A DNA stretch of 64,000 bases, taken from positions 248,001 through 312,000 of the forward strand of contig NZ_BJYX01000002.1 in NCBI RefSeq assembly GCF_007991735.1, in the 5' to 3' direction. Both the position numbers and the translations under genes were made by a program. This document shows, in pieces, positions 24,702 through 33,052 of this stretch (position 1 is its first letter; each line of letters begins with the position of its first letter). The notes under the pieces were generated by a model that saw only the letters and a list, made by a program, of their open reading frames with translations, was not told the origin of the DNA and made no database searches. Origin of the DNA: Terrabacter aerolatus. Lineage in GTDB: Bacteria > Actinomycetota > Actinomycetes > Actinomycetales > Dermatophilaceae.

Positions 24702-25706
24702 TCAGGCGGACTCGGCGCGGTACGTCCGGCGGTAGGCGAGCGGTGACACGCCGACCGCCGCGGCGAGGTGCTGGCGCAGGGACGCACCGGTCCCGAAACC
24801 GGCTGCGGCAGCGACCCGGTCGACGGGTAGGTCGGTCGTCTCGAGCAGGTGCCGGGCGCGGTCGACACGCGCGCGCGACAACCACGTGCCCGCCGTCTCG
24901 CCGGTCTCCTCGCGGAAGCGGCGGGTGAAGGTGCGCACGCTCGTCCCGGCGTGACGGGCCATGTCCGACAACGTGATCGGCTCGTCGAGGTGCTCGAGCA
25001 CCCATGCGCGGGTGGCCCCGGTGCCGGCCTCGGACTCGTCGGGCACCGGACGGTCGATGAACTGGGCCTGGCCGCCGGCGCGCCAGGGCGCGACGACCGC
25101 GCCGCGTGCGACCCGGTTGGCGGCCTCGGTGCCGAGGTCGGACCTCAGCACGTGCAGGAGCAGGTCGATGCCCGCCGCGTTGCCGGCGGAGGTCAGCACG
25201 TCGCCGTGGTCGACGTAGAGCACGTCGGGGTTGAGCCGGACGTGCGGGAAGTGCCGGCGGAACGCCTCGACGTGGCACCAGTGCGTCGTGGCCTCGCGTC
25301 CGTCGAGCTTGCCCAGCGCGGCGAGCACGAAGGCGCCGGTGCAGATGGAGATCCAGCGGGCGTCGGGCCGTGCCGTCGCGGCGAGCCGGTGCAGCGCCTC
25401 GGGCAGCACGCCGGTCCCGACGATGTCGCCGTTGATGCCCGGCACGACGATGGTGTCGGCCCGGGCGATCTCGGTGTTCGGGTGGGTGGGCACCACGGCA
25501 TACCCCGCGGACGTCGTCACCGGCCCGTCGTCGAGGGTCACGAGGCGCACGTCGTAGGGCGGGACCGCGCCGGTGGCCACCTCGGGCCCGCTCGGGTCGA
25601 GCGCACCGGCCCGGAGGAAACGGTGGGGGAGCCCGATCTCGAACGCGATGGCGGTCTCGAGGGCGAGGACGACGACGAGGTGTGATCGACCCGGCGCATG
25701 TCGCAT
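24702..25706 (-). CDS. GlxA-type AraC family transcriptional regulator
   Basis: A 334-residue regulator with an N-terminal DJ-1/PfpI-like ligand-binding domain (VVVLALETAIAFEIGLPHRF; ICTGAFVLAALGKLDGREATTHW) and a C-terminal AraC DNA-binding domain with two helix-turn-helix motifs (ITLSDMARHAGTSVRTFTRRFREETGETAGTWL and VDRVAAAAGFGTGASLRQHLAAAVGVSPLAYRR). The glutamine amidotransferase-like fold has Cys in the nucleophile-elbow position (ICTGA). ATG 25706 has AAGGA upstream; ATG 25724 is a longer option. It is divergent from an MFS transporter across 71 bases and is the likely regulator of that gene. Confidence 0.9.
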   Translation of the reverse strand: MRHAPGRSHLVVVLALETAIAFEIGLPHRFLRAGALDPSGPEVATGAVPPYDVRLVTLDDGPVTTSAGYAVVPTHPNTEIARADTIVVPGINGDIVGTGVLPEALHRLAATARPDARWISICTGAFVLAALGKLDGREATTHWCHVEAFRRHFPHVRLNPDVLYVDHGDVLTSAGNAAGIDLLLHVLRSDLGTEAANRVARGAVVAPWRAGGQAQFIDRPVPDESEAGTGATRAWVLEHLDEPITLSDMARHAGTSVRTFTRRFREETGETAGTWLSRARVDRARHLLETTDLPVDRVAAAAGFGTGASLRQHLAAAVGVSPLAYRRTYRAESA

Positions 25707-25777
25707 GGCCAGATCCTTGCACATGATGTCCTTCCGGCCACTCGTTCGCCGCGTGACGTGTGCCGCAGGCTTGACCC

Positions 25778-27145
25778 GTGAGCCTCACCGACCGACACTC
25801 CTCCGCCGACGAGACCCTTCCGTCCGCCACGCAGCCCGCCGCCTCCCCGCCCCGGATCCACCCGGCCTGGTGGGTCGCGGTGGTCACGTTCCTGACGATC
25901 ATCGGGGCCGCCGGCTTCCGCTCGACCCCGGGCGTGCTCATGACCCCGCTGCACGACGAGTTCGGCTGGCCCATGGGCGTCATCGGCGGCGCGGTCTCGG
26001 TCAACCTCGTGCTCTTCGGCCTCGCGGCGCCGTTCTCCGCGGCCCTCATGGAGCGGCTCGGCATCCAGCGGGTCATCGCCGTCGCGCTCCTGCTCGTCAG
26101 CGCCGGCTCGCTGCTGCCGATCTGGATGACGCAGTCGTGGCAGCTCGTGCTCTGCTGGGGAATCGTCGTCGGGATGGGCACCGGCGCGATGTCGATGGGA
26201 CTCGTCGCGACCGTCGCCGGCCGCTGGTTCGTCGCACGGCTGGGCCTCGTCACCGGCATCCTCACCGCTGCCGGCGCGACCGGGCAGCTCGTCTTCCTGC
26301 CGTTGCTCGCCTGGCTCGCGTCCGACCACGGGTGGCGCAGCGCTGCCGTCGCCACCTCCGTCGCCGCGCTGACCGTCGTACCGCTCGTGCTGTGGAAGCT
26401 GCACGACCACCCGAGCGTCCTCGGCCTGACGGCCTACGGCGCTCCCGCGGGCACCCCCGTGGCGCGTCCGCCGAGGCCGACGGGCCACCCCGCGCGCCTC
26501 GCCGTCGACACCCTGCGCCACGCCGCCCGCACCCGGGTGTTCTGGCTCCTCGCCGGAAGCTTCGCGGTCTGCGGGGCCTCGACCAACGGCCTCGTCGGCA
26601 CCCACTTCATCCCGGCCGCCCACGACCACGGCATGCCGACGACGACGGCGGCCAGCCTGCTCGCCCTGGTCGGGGTCTTCGACGTGGTCGGCACGATCTT
26701 CTCCGGCTGGCTCACCGACCGCGTCGACCCGAGGATCCTGCTCGCCGCCTACTACACGCTCCGCGGCGGCTCCCTCTTCCTGCTGCCCTCGCTCTTCAGC
26801 GACTCGATGCACGTCAACATGCTCGCTTTCGTCCTCTTCTACGGTTTGGACTGGGTGGCGACGGTGCCCCCGACGATCGCCCTGTGCCGCAGCGCGTACG
26901 GCGAGCGCGCCCCGATCGTCTTCGGCTGGGTCTTCGCCTCGCACCAGCTCGGTGCGGCCGCCGCGGCACTCGGCGCCGGGCTCGTGCGCGACCATCTCGG
27001 CACCTACACGCTGGCCTGGCACGTCGCCGGTGCCCTGTGCCTCGTGGCCGCCGTCATGTGCGTCGCGATCACGACCGCTCGTCTGTCAGATGCGTCACCT
27101 CGGCGCACGGCCTCTGGCGCGGAGGCCCCGCCGGCGGCACAGTGA
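25778..27145 (+). CDS. MFS transporter
   Basis: A 455-residue, 12-helix major facilitator. The first cytoplasmic loop is represented by SAALMERLGIQRV, and the equivalent loop between helices 8 and 9 is FSGWLTDRVDPRI. The N-terminal 28 residues are hydrophilic and variable. The first-helix region AGFRSTPGVLMTPLHDEFGWPMGVIGGAVSVN resembles the monocarboxylate/oxalate-formate branch of MFS. The gene starts at GTG 25778 without a Shine-Dalgarno sequence and is divergent from the GlxA-type regulator, so it probably responds to a ligand sensed by that protein. The propionyl-CoA synthetase gene begins four bases after its stop, so the two may be co-transcribed and the substrate may be a short-chain acid. 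Confidence 0.87.
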   Translation: MSLTDRHSSADETLPSATQPAASPPRIHPAWWVAVVTFLTIIGAAGFRSTPGVLMTPLHDEFGWPMGVIGGAVSVNLVLFGLAAPFSAALMERLGIQRVIAVALLLVSAGSLLPIWMTQSWQLVLCWGIVVGMGTGAMSMGLVATVAGRWFVARLGLVTGILTAAGATGQLVFLPLLAWLASDHGWRSAAVATSVAALTVVPLVLWKLHDHPSVLGLTAYGAPAGTPVARPPRPTGHPARLAVDTLRHAARTRVFWLLAGSFAVCGASTNGLVGTHFIPAAHDHGMPTTTAASLLALVGVFDVVGTIFSGWLTDRVDPRILLAAYYTLRGGSLFLLPSLFSDSMHVNMLAFVLFYGLDWVATVPPTIALCRSAYGERAPIVFGWVFASHQLGAAAAALGAGLVRDHLGTYTLAWHVAGALCLVAAVMCVAITTARLSDASPRRTASGAEAPPAAQ

Positions 27146-27149
27146 GCCC

Positions 27150-29075
27150 ATGAGCGAGCCCACGAGCGACGGCGCTGTGACGGCATACGAGAGCATCCAC
27201 GACGCGAGCCTGCGCGACCCCGAGGCGTTCTGGCGCACGGCGGCCGAGGGCATCGACTGGGTGACGCCGCCGTCACGGATCCTCGACGACTCGCGGGCAC
27301 CGTTCTACCGGTGGTATCCCGACGCCGAGCTCAACGTGTGCTTCAACGCCGTCGACCGGCACGTCGCTGCCGGACGGGGCGAGCAGGCGGCCATCCACTA
27401 CGACTCCCCGGTGACCGGGACCAAGAGCACGATGACGTATGCCGTGCTGCTCGAGCGGGTGCGCGCCGTGGCCGGAGGCCTGCGCGGCCTCGGTGTCGCC
27501 AGGGGCGACCGGGTCGTGATCTACATGCCGATGGTTCCCGAGGCCGTCATCGCCATGCTCGCCTGCGCCCGGATCGGGGCGATCCACTCCGTCGTGTTCG
27601 GGGGGTTCGCGCCGCAGGAGCTCGCGGCACGCATCGACGACGCCGCGCCCAAGGTCGTGCTGTCGGCGTCCTGCGGCGTCGAACCCACCCGGATCGTGCC
27701 CTACAAGCCGTTCCTCGACGAGGCGATCCGGCGCTCGGAGCACCAGCCGGAGCACTGTGTCGTCCTCCAGCGAGAGCAGCTCGTCGCCGAGCTCGGGGAG
27801 CGCGACCTCGACTGGGGCGACTTCGAGTCCGGTGACGCGGCCCGCGAGGGGAGCGAGTGCGTCACCGTCGCGGCGACCGACCCGCTCTACATCCTCTACA
27901 CGTCCGGCACGACGGGGAAGCCGAAGGGCATCTACCGCGACAGCGGTGGCTACGCGGTGGCGCTGCGCTGGTCGATGGCCAACCTCTACGACGTCGCACC
28001 GGGCGAGACGATGTTCACCGCGAGCGACGTCGGGTGGGTCGTGGGCCACTCCTACATCGTCTACGCGCCCCTGCTCACCGGCGCCACGACCGTGCTCTAC
28101 GAGGGCAAGCCGGTCGGCACCCCCGACGCCGGTGCCTTCTGGCGTGTCATCGCGGAGTACGGCGCCGTCTGCCTCTTCACCGCCCCGACCGCCTTCCGGG
28201 CGATCAAGAAGGACGACTCGAGCGCGTCGAAGGTCGCCGAGCACGACCTGTCACGCTTCCGCGCGCTCTTCCTGGCGGGGGAGCGCCTCGACCCCGACAC
28301 CTACGAGTGGGCCTCCGCCGCCCTGGGCAAGCCGGTCGTCGACAACTGGTGGCAGACCGAGACCGGATGGCCGATCGCCTGCAACCCCAAGGGGATCGGC
28401 CTGCTGCCGATCAAGGCCGGGTCGCCGACGGTGCCCGTTCCGGGCTACGACGTGCAGGTGCTCGACGGGGCGGGCACGCCGGTCGAGCCGGGTGTGGAGG
28501 GCGCGATCTGCATCAAGTTGCCGATGCCGCCCGGCACGCTGCCGACCCTGTGGGGCGACGACGACCGCTACGTCAGCTCCTACCTGTCGGCCTACCCCGG
28601 CTACTACCTGACCGGCGACGGCGGCTACCTCGACGAGGACGGGTACCTCTACGTCATGGGCCGCACCGACGACGTGCTCAACGTTGCCGGGCACCGCCTC
28701 TCGACCGGCTCGCTCGAGGCGGCCCTGGCCGGTCACGAGGCCGTCGCCGAGTGCGCGGTCATCGGCGTGCACGACGAGCTCAAGGGTCAGGTGCCGCGCG
28801 CCCTCGTCGTGCTGAAGTCCGGGGTCGACGCCGACGCCGACGGCGAGCGGATCAGGCGCGAGCTCGTGGCCCGGGTCCGCGCCGAGGTCGGCGCGGTCGC
28901 CGCCCTGCACCAGGTCGACATCGTCGCCGGGCTGCCCAAGACGCGCTCGGGCAAGATCCTGCGCAAGACGATGCGCGAGCTGGCCGACGGCAAGACGCCG
29001 GCGGTCCCTGCCACGATCGAGGACGCGTCGGTGCTCGAGACCCTGACCCCGGTGCTGCGCGGGCCCTCCGCCTGA
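27150..29075 (+). CDS. prpE: Propionyl-CoA (short-chain acyl-CoA) synthetase
   Basis: A 641-residue AMP-forming acyl-CoA synthetase. Motifs in order: the N-terminal acetyl-CoA-synthetase extension (SLRDPEAFWRTAAEGIDWVTPPSRILDD), the phosphate loop YTSGTTGKPKGIYRDSGGYA, the A5 motif NWWQTETGWPIACNP, the hinge TGDGGYLDEDGYLYVMGRTDDVLNVAGHRLS, and the acetylatable C-terminal lysine in TRSGKILRKTMR. The IYRDSGGYAVAL and NWWQTETGWP segments favour propionate (PrpE) over acetate (Acs, which normally has a longer C-terminus). It lies four bases after the MFS gene. Confidence 0.88.
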   Translation: MSEPTSDGAVTAYESIHDASLRDPEAFWRTAAEGIDWVTPPSRILDDSRAPFYRWYPDAELNVCFNAVDRHVAAGRGEQAAIHYDSPVTGTKSTMTYAVLLERVRAVAGGLRGLGVARGDRVVIYMPMVPEAVIAMLACARIGAIHSVVFGGFAPQELAARIDDAAPKVVLSASCGVEPTRIVPYKPFLDEAIRRSEHQPEHCVVLQREQLVAELGERDLDWGDFESGDAAREGSECVTVAATDPLYILYTSGTTGKPKGIYRDSGGYAVALRWSMANLYDVAPGETMFTASDVGWVVGHSYIVYAPLLTGATTVLYEGKPVGTPDAGAFWRVIAEYGAVCLFTAPTAFRAIKKDDSSASKVAEHDLSRFRALFLAGERLDPDTYEWASAALGKPVVDNWWQTETGWPIACNPKGIGLLPIKAGSPTVPVPGYDVQVLDGAGTPVEPGVEGAICIKLPMPPGTLPTLWGDDDRYVSSYLSAYPGYYLTGDGGYLDEDGYLYVMGRTDDVLNVAGHRLSTGSLEAALAGHEAVAECAVIGVHDELKGQVPRALVVLKSGVDADADGERIRRELVARVRAEVGAVAALHQVDIVAGLPKTRSGKILRKTMRELADGKTPAVPATIEDASVLETLTPVLRGPSA

Positions 29076-29086
29076 CGCCCGCTCGA

Positions 29087-29122
29087 GGTGGTCCCGGCGC
29101 GGACCTGGCTGCCGCGACCACC
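29087..29122. terminator. Inverted repeat between convergent genes
   Basis: GGTGGTC (29087-29093) and GACCACC (29116-29122) flank a 22-base GC-rich loop between prpE and the minus-strand LOG-family gene. It can serve both directions. Confidence 0.5.
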
Positions 29123-29127
29123 CCGGG

Positions 29128-30240
29128 TCACGGGTGGGGCGCCAGCAGGGGGAGCACCTCCTCCACCGAGTCGACGAGGTGGATGACCTCCGACATGGGG
29201 CGTCCGGCGGCGAGGGCCTGCAGAGCGCTCCAGACGGGCACGGTCTCGGTCCAGTGGGCGCGGCCCACGAGCACGAGCGGCGGTAGCGGGGAGCCCTCCG
29301 GTGCGTAGTAGAGCGGCGTCACGGCCTGGAAGATCTCCTGCACCGTCCCGGCCGCGCCGTCGAGCACGACGATGCCGGCGTTCGACCGCGCGAGCAGGCC
29401 CTCCTCGCGGATCGCGTTGGAGAAGTACTTCGCGATGACGTCGCAGAAGACGTTCGGCGGCTCGTGGCCGTAGAACCACGTCGGGATGCCGAGGGAGCGC
29501 GCCGACGGGCCGAGCGTCTCCGAGGGCAACTGCGGCTCGTCGCCGACGACGACCTCGCGGGCCGCGAGCGCCGTGGTGGCCCAGGACGTGACGTCGGGTC
29601 GGAAGCCGGGCACGCCGGCGATGCGACCGAGCGCCTCCTGGACGGCCTCCGCGGACCGGCACAGCGCCCCGAGGTTGGCCGCCTCCATCGCGCCCGGCCC
29701 GCCTCCGGTCGCGACGAGGTGACCCTCCTGCGCCAGCGCATGACCGAGCCCGGCTGCCCCCGCGTAGGCATGCGAGTCCCGTTGCAGCGCATGACCGCCC
29801 ATGATGCCGACGACGGAGCGTCCCTGCACGAACTCGTCGAGCTCGTCGGTCACGGAGTCGTCGTGGATGGCCCTGACGAGCGTGCAGTAGGCGTCGGTGC
29901 GCAGCCGGGCGTCGACGAACCAGTCGTAGGCGAGGGCGTCCGGGGTGGCTGGGTAGCCGCGCTCGATGTCGGCGTAGAGGTCGCTGGGGAAGTACAGCCC
30001 ACGCCAGGGGTCGACCGGCGCGTCGGCCACGCCGGGGAAGAGGATGGCGCCCCGCGTGAGCAGCAGCTCGGCCACCGCCACCGGGACGACGCCTCCGAGC
30101 ACGACGAGCCCGGTCAGGTCCCCGTGGGACGCGAGCCGGTCACCGTACGTCGTGAGGTCGAGGTCCTGCAGCCGCAGGCCGCGCAGGGATCCGTCGGAGT
30201 CGAGGTGGTCGTCCAGCTCTTCCAGCGTCTCGATCTCCAT
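29128..30240 (-). CDS. LOG family (Rossmann-fold nucleotide-binding) protein
   Basis: A 370-residue protein whose central half belongs to the LOG/TIGR00730-like superfamily, which includes cytokinin-activating phosphoribohydrolases. Visible are VGIMGGHALQRDS, VATGGGPGAMEAANLGA, and the altered active-site motif LDGAAGTVQEIFQ, where the canonical form is PGGxGTxxE. The catalytic-type Glu is kept, but the Pro-Gly-Gly turn is not. A 140-residue N-terminal region of no recognised family is present. ATG 30240 has CAGGAT six bases upstream. Its substrate is unknown; the PGG change argues against simple transfer of the LOG activity. Confidence 0.78.
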   Translation of the reverse strand: MEIETLEELDDHLDSDGSLRGLRLQDLDLTTYGDRLASHGDLTGLVVLGGVVPVAVAELLLTRGAILFPGVADAPVDPWRGLYFPSDLYADIERGYPATPDALAYDWFVDARLRTDAYCTLVRAIHDDSVTDELDEFVQGRSVVGIMGGHALQRDSHAYAGAAGLGHALAQEGHLVATGGGPGAMEAANLGALCRSAEAVQEALGRIAGVPGFRPDVTSWATTALAAREVVVGDEPQLPSETLGPSARSLGIPTWFYGHEPPNVFCDVIAKYFSNAIREEGLLARSNAGIVVLDGAAGTVQEIFQAVTPLYYAPEGSPLPPLVLVGRAHWTETVPVWSALQALAAGRPMSEVIHLVDSVEEVLPLLAPHP

Positions 30241-30321
30241 GGCCCCATCCTGCCCTCCGCGACCCGCCGAGGAGCGGACCCGCGCGACGCTCGGTGCTCC
30301 ACCGCTGCAAGGATCAGCGGC

Positions 30322-31260
30322 ATGGTCGGGGTGCTCGAGGGTTTCACGACGATCGCGATCATCGTCGCGGTCGGGTGGCTGCTCGCCGACCGTCGCGTCC
30401 TCGACGACTCGGCCCAGGTCAACCTCTCCCGCCTGGCGTTCCACGTCGCGTCCCCGGCGCTGCTGCTCACCGTCATGCAGCGCACGTCGCTCGCCGCGGT
30501 GCTGTCGGCCAACCTCGTGACCTCGCTCATCAGCTTCACCATCGTCGTCGGCGTCTACCTGGTTCTCGCCCGGTGGCGTTGGGCGGGAGGCGCGCTCGGG
30601 TCACGGCTCATCGGGAGCCTCTCGGCGGCATACGTCAACGCGGGCAACCTCGGCATCCCCATCGCCCTCTACGTCCTCGGAGACGTCGCCTGGGTGGCGC
30701 CCACCCTGCTCATGCAGCTGCTCATCATCACGCCGGTCTCCATGGCGCTCTTCGACAGCGACGCGCGCGGCGAGCGTCCGACGCTCGGCCGCAGCCTGCG
30801 CCGGATGTTCAGCAACCCCATCACCCTCGGCGCGGTCGCCGGCCTGCTCATCGCGGTCTTCGACATCCACCTGCCCCGCGTCGTCGCGGCGCCGATCGAC
30901 CTGCTCGGTGCCATGGCCGTGCCGTCGATGCTCGTCGCGTTCGGCATCTCGCTGCGGCGCGGGCCGCGTCCGGCGACCGGTCGCGCGGCGGGACACGTCT
31001 GGACCATCGTCGTCCTCAAGACCCTGCTCATGCCGGCCATCGCGTTCGGCGTCGGGATCGCCCTCGGGCTGCGCGGCGAGGCGCTCTTCGCCGTCGTCGT
31101 GACGGCCGCCCTCCCGACGGCGCAGAACATCTTCACGTATGCCGTCCGCTACCGCCGCGAGGTCAACCTCGCCCGAGACGTCATCTTCGTCAGCACCTTC
31201 GTCTCGGTGCCCGTGATCCTCGCGATCGCCGCCCTCTTCCACGGCTTCGCGGGAGTCTGA
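30322..31260 (+). CDS. AEC family transporter (auxin efflux carrier-like)
   Basis: A 312-residue membrane protein with about ten helices in two inverted halves, as in the bile-acid/auxin-efflux fold. Typical features are the discontinuous-helix Asn-Gly region AAYVNAGNLGIPIALYVLG in the first half and VVVTAALPTAQNIFTYAVRY in the second. Bacterial members export or import malate, malonate or other organic acids. The ATG at 30322 is divergent from the LOG-family gene across about 80 bases, and AAGGAT lies seven bases upstream. No substrate clue is available from neighbours. Confidence 0.88.
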   Translation: MVGVLEGFTTIAIIVAVGWLLADRRVLDDSAQVNLSRLAFHVASPALLLTVMQRTSLAAVLSANLVTSLISFTIVVGVYLVLARWRWAGGALGSRLIGSLSAAYVNAGNLGIPIALYVLGDVAWVAPTLLMQLLIITPVSMALFDSDARGERPTLGRSLRRMFSNPITLGAVAGLLIAVFDIHLPRVVAAPIDLLGAMAVPSMLVAFGISLRRGPRPATGRAAGHVWTIVVLKTLLMPAIAFGVGIALGLRGEALFAVVVTAALPTAQNIFTYAVRYRREVNLARDVIFVSTFVSVPVILAIAALFHGFAGV

Positions 31261-31317
31261 GGATCCTCGTCAGCCGATCCCATCTGCGAGGCCGCGCAGC
31301 GGCGTAGCCTCCGGTTC

Positions 31318-32052
31318 ATGGGGAGTCGCAGGGGTGTGGTCCGGTCGGTGTCGGTCGCGCTGGCGAGCGCGGTGGTGGCGATGACGGGAGCAGGGGCCGT
31401 CGCCGCCGAGCGGACGGTAACCGCTGCGGGACCGTGCACCTACGCGCACCTGTCGGTGCAGCCGAAGGTCGTGCTCTCCGTCCCGTACCGGACCCTGGCG
31501 GCGACGGTGACGACGGACTGCCAGGACTTCGAGTACTTCACCAACACGTGGGACTCGTGGGTCGGAGTCGCCGGCGGCGCCGTCCAGGGCACCGTCATCT
31601 TCACGACGTCCGCCAGCACCGTGACCCGGGGGATCGATGAGTACCCTCAGGTGCCGGACACCGCGCGGCTCGGTGTCTGGACGTGGACGCCTCAGCGCAC
31701 GCTGCCGCCCCTGGCACTCGCCGACCTCAACACGGTCCGGATGGACGTGCGGCTCGGGTCCGCCAGCTACGTCGCAGCCCGGCGCTCGGGCGCGACGGTG
31801 ACCGTCAGCACCCGCTCCTACCGCTACTGGACCTCGACGCACGCCTTCGGCCCGTGGGGCCGTGCCACGGGCGTCATCGAGTGGCGCACGACCGGGACGA
31901 CCGCCTGGCACGGCCTGAAGAACGTCTATGCCGACGACCTCGGGCGCTACTCCTACCGCTACACCGTCTCCGCCGTGCGGGAGTACCGCGTCCGGATGTT
32001 CGACCAGTCCTACGTCTGGGGCTTCCCCAGCGCGGCCCCGGCGCGCGCCTGA
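31318..32052 (+). CDS. Secreted protein of unknown function
   Basis: A 244-residue protein with a clear signal peptide: MGSRRG, a hydrophobic core (VVRSVSVALASAVVAMTGAGAVAA), and an A-x-A cleavage site near residue 30. The mature part is rich in Thr, Ser, Tyr and Trp and appears all-beta. It has two similar aromatic segments (EYFTNTWDSWVGVAGG and YRYWTSTHAFGPWGRATG), suggesting a duplicated beta-sandwich domain. The only cysteine pair, in GPCTYAHLS and TTDCQDFEY, could form a disulfide. I do not recognise a family. TAGCCT seven bases before the ATG predicts a leaderless message. Confidence 0.7.
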   Translation: MGSRRGVVRSVSVALASAVVAMTGAGAVAAERTVTAAGPCTYAHLSVQPKVVLSVPYRTLAATVTTDCQDFEYFTNTWDSWVGVAGGAVQGTVIFTTSASTVTRGIDEYPQVPDTARLGVWTWTPQRTLPPLALADLNTVRMDVRLGSASYVAARRSGATVTVSTRSYRYWTSTHAFGPWGRATGVIEWRTTGTTAWHGLKNVYADDLGRYSYRYTVSAVREYRVRMFDQSYVWGFPSAAPARA

Positions 32053-32073
32053 CGCGCAGGGACCCCACACGCG

Positions 32074-32136
32074 GGAGCGGCGTCCGATTCCGCAGGCCCG
32101 AACAGCCCGGGCACCGCTGGAACCGAACGCCGCTCC
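32074..32136. terminator. Long inverted repeat between convergent genes
   Basis: GGAGCGGCGT (32074-32083) and ACGCCGCTCC (32127-32136) are perfect 10-bp arms with a 43-base loop that contains a smaller GCCCG/CGGGC pairing. It lies between the secreted-protein gene and the minus-strand glycine-rich protein gene. Confidence 0.55.
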
Positions 32137-32157
32137 GGGCGTCGGGCTGCGGATCGG

Positions 32158-32859
32158 TCAGAAGCCGAAGTCCCCGCCGCCGAAGTCGCCCCCGAAGTCG
32201 CCTCCACCGGCGAAGTCCCCTCCGCCACCGAAGTCCCCGAAGTCGGACCCACCGGCGTCTCCGCCGGCGTCTCCACCGGCGTCTCTACCGGCGTCTCCAC
32301 CGGCATCTCCACCGTCACCGGCGTCGGCCGTCGCGCCACCGGCCTCCTGCGCCTCGGGGGAGGAGTCGTACCCGCCGAGCATCATGTCGGCGAGGGCGGA
32401 CCCGACGACGACGCCGGCGATGGTGCCGAGCATCGAGCCCGCGATCATCCCGCCCATGCCCATCCCGCCGGGCCGTCCGCCGCCGAACGCACCCTGGAGG
32501 TAGCCGGGGCGCCCCATCTCGGCACGGGTCGCGCTGCGGGCGAGGTCGGCGGGCTGGTCGCTGCGCGGCCGCTCGCCCTCGGGCAGGTCCTCGTTGAGGC
32601 GCTGGAGCACCATCTGGCGCTGCTCGGGCGACAGCGTGGCGAACGCCTCGGTGTGCACCCGCTCGATGTCCTCGGGAGGTGCGGTGCGCAGGAGGTACCG
32701 GTAGCGGGCGATGGCGCGCTCGTCCTCGCTGGAGGCGCCACCGTGGGGCGCGGGCACGGCATACGGCTGCCCGCTCGGGGGCTGTGGGGGCTGCTGCTGT
32801 GAGGGCTGGGTCTGCTGCTGGAGCGGTTCGCGTCCGAGCAGCTTGTCGAGGAATCCCAT
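32158..32859 (-). CDS. Actinobacterial protein with glycine/aspartate-rich tail, function unknown
   Basis: A 233-residue protein opening MGFLDKLLGR, then a Gln/Pro-rich stretch (12-45), a conserved helical region (ERAIARYRYLLRTAPPEDIERVHTEAFATLSPEQRQMVLQRLNEDLPEGER, about 47-98), a glycine-rich hydrophobic segment that could insert in the membrane (GMGMGGMIAGSMLGTIAGVVVGSALADMML), and a low-complexity tail of Gly-Gly-Asp-Ala and Asp-Phe-Gly-Gly repeats. Relatives are common in actinobacteria and are often misnamed cation-transporting ATPases; no ATPase motif is present. AGGAGA upstream supports the start. Confidence 0.72.
   Translation of the reverse strand: MGFLDKLLGREPLQQQTQPSQQQPPQPPSGQPYAVPAPHGGASSEDERAIARYRYLLRTAPPEDIERVHTEAFATLSPEQRQMVLQRLNEDLPEGERPRSDQPADLARSATRAEMGRPGYLQGAFGGGRPGGMGMGGMIAGSMLGTIAGVVVGSALADMMLGGYDSSPEAQEAGGATADAGDGGDAGGDAGRDAGGDAGGDAGGSDFGDFGGGGDFAGGGDFGGDFGGGDFGF
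32249..32308 (-). repeat. 12-bp tandem repeat, five units
   Basis: Units of ccaccggcgtct and close variants run from 32249 to 32308 inside the minus-strand glycine-rich gene. They encode repeated Asp-Ala-Gly-Gly. Each unit is a multiple of three bases, so copy-number change would keep the frame. Confidence 0.85.
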
Positions 32860-32969
32860 GTCGTCTCCTGGTGTCGGCGGTGCGTCGGCGTCGCACTCGT
32901 CGGGTACCTACCCCAACGAACGGCGGGTGGGAGCGTTCCGGCGGCGCACGGCCTGAACCCGCCGGGAAC

Positions 32970-33003
32970 GCACGAAGCCACCCGCGAACGGGTGGCTTCG
33001 TGC
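32970..33003 (-). terminator. Strong terminator of the aminotransferase operon
   Basis: A perfect 15-bp stem (32970-32984 with 32989-33003) closes the four-base loop CGAA, 50 bases after the stop of the class III aminotransferase. It is the most stable hairpin seen in the window. Confidence 0.85.
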
Positions 33004-33052
33004 CCGGCGACACCCCCCAACGGCATACGCACGGCGACGGGGACCTGCTGGT

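Noticed and set aside
27150-29075. Acetyl-CoA synthetase (Acs)
   Set aside because: Motif context and the C-terminus fit propionyl-CoA synthetase better, although acetate use cannot be excluded.
32249-32308. CRISPR-like repeat array
   Set aside because: Units are 12 bp with no spacers and read in frame as Asp-Ala-Gly-Gly; it is a coding tandem repeat.
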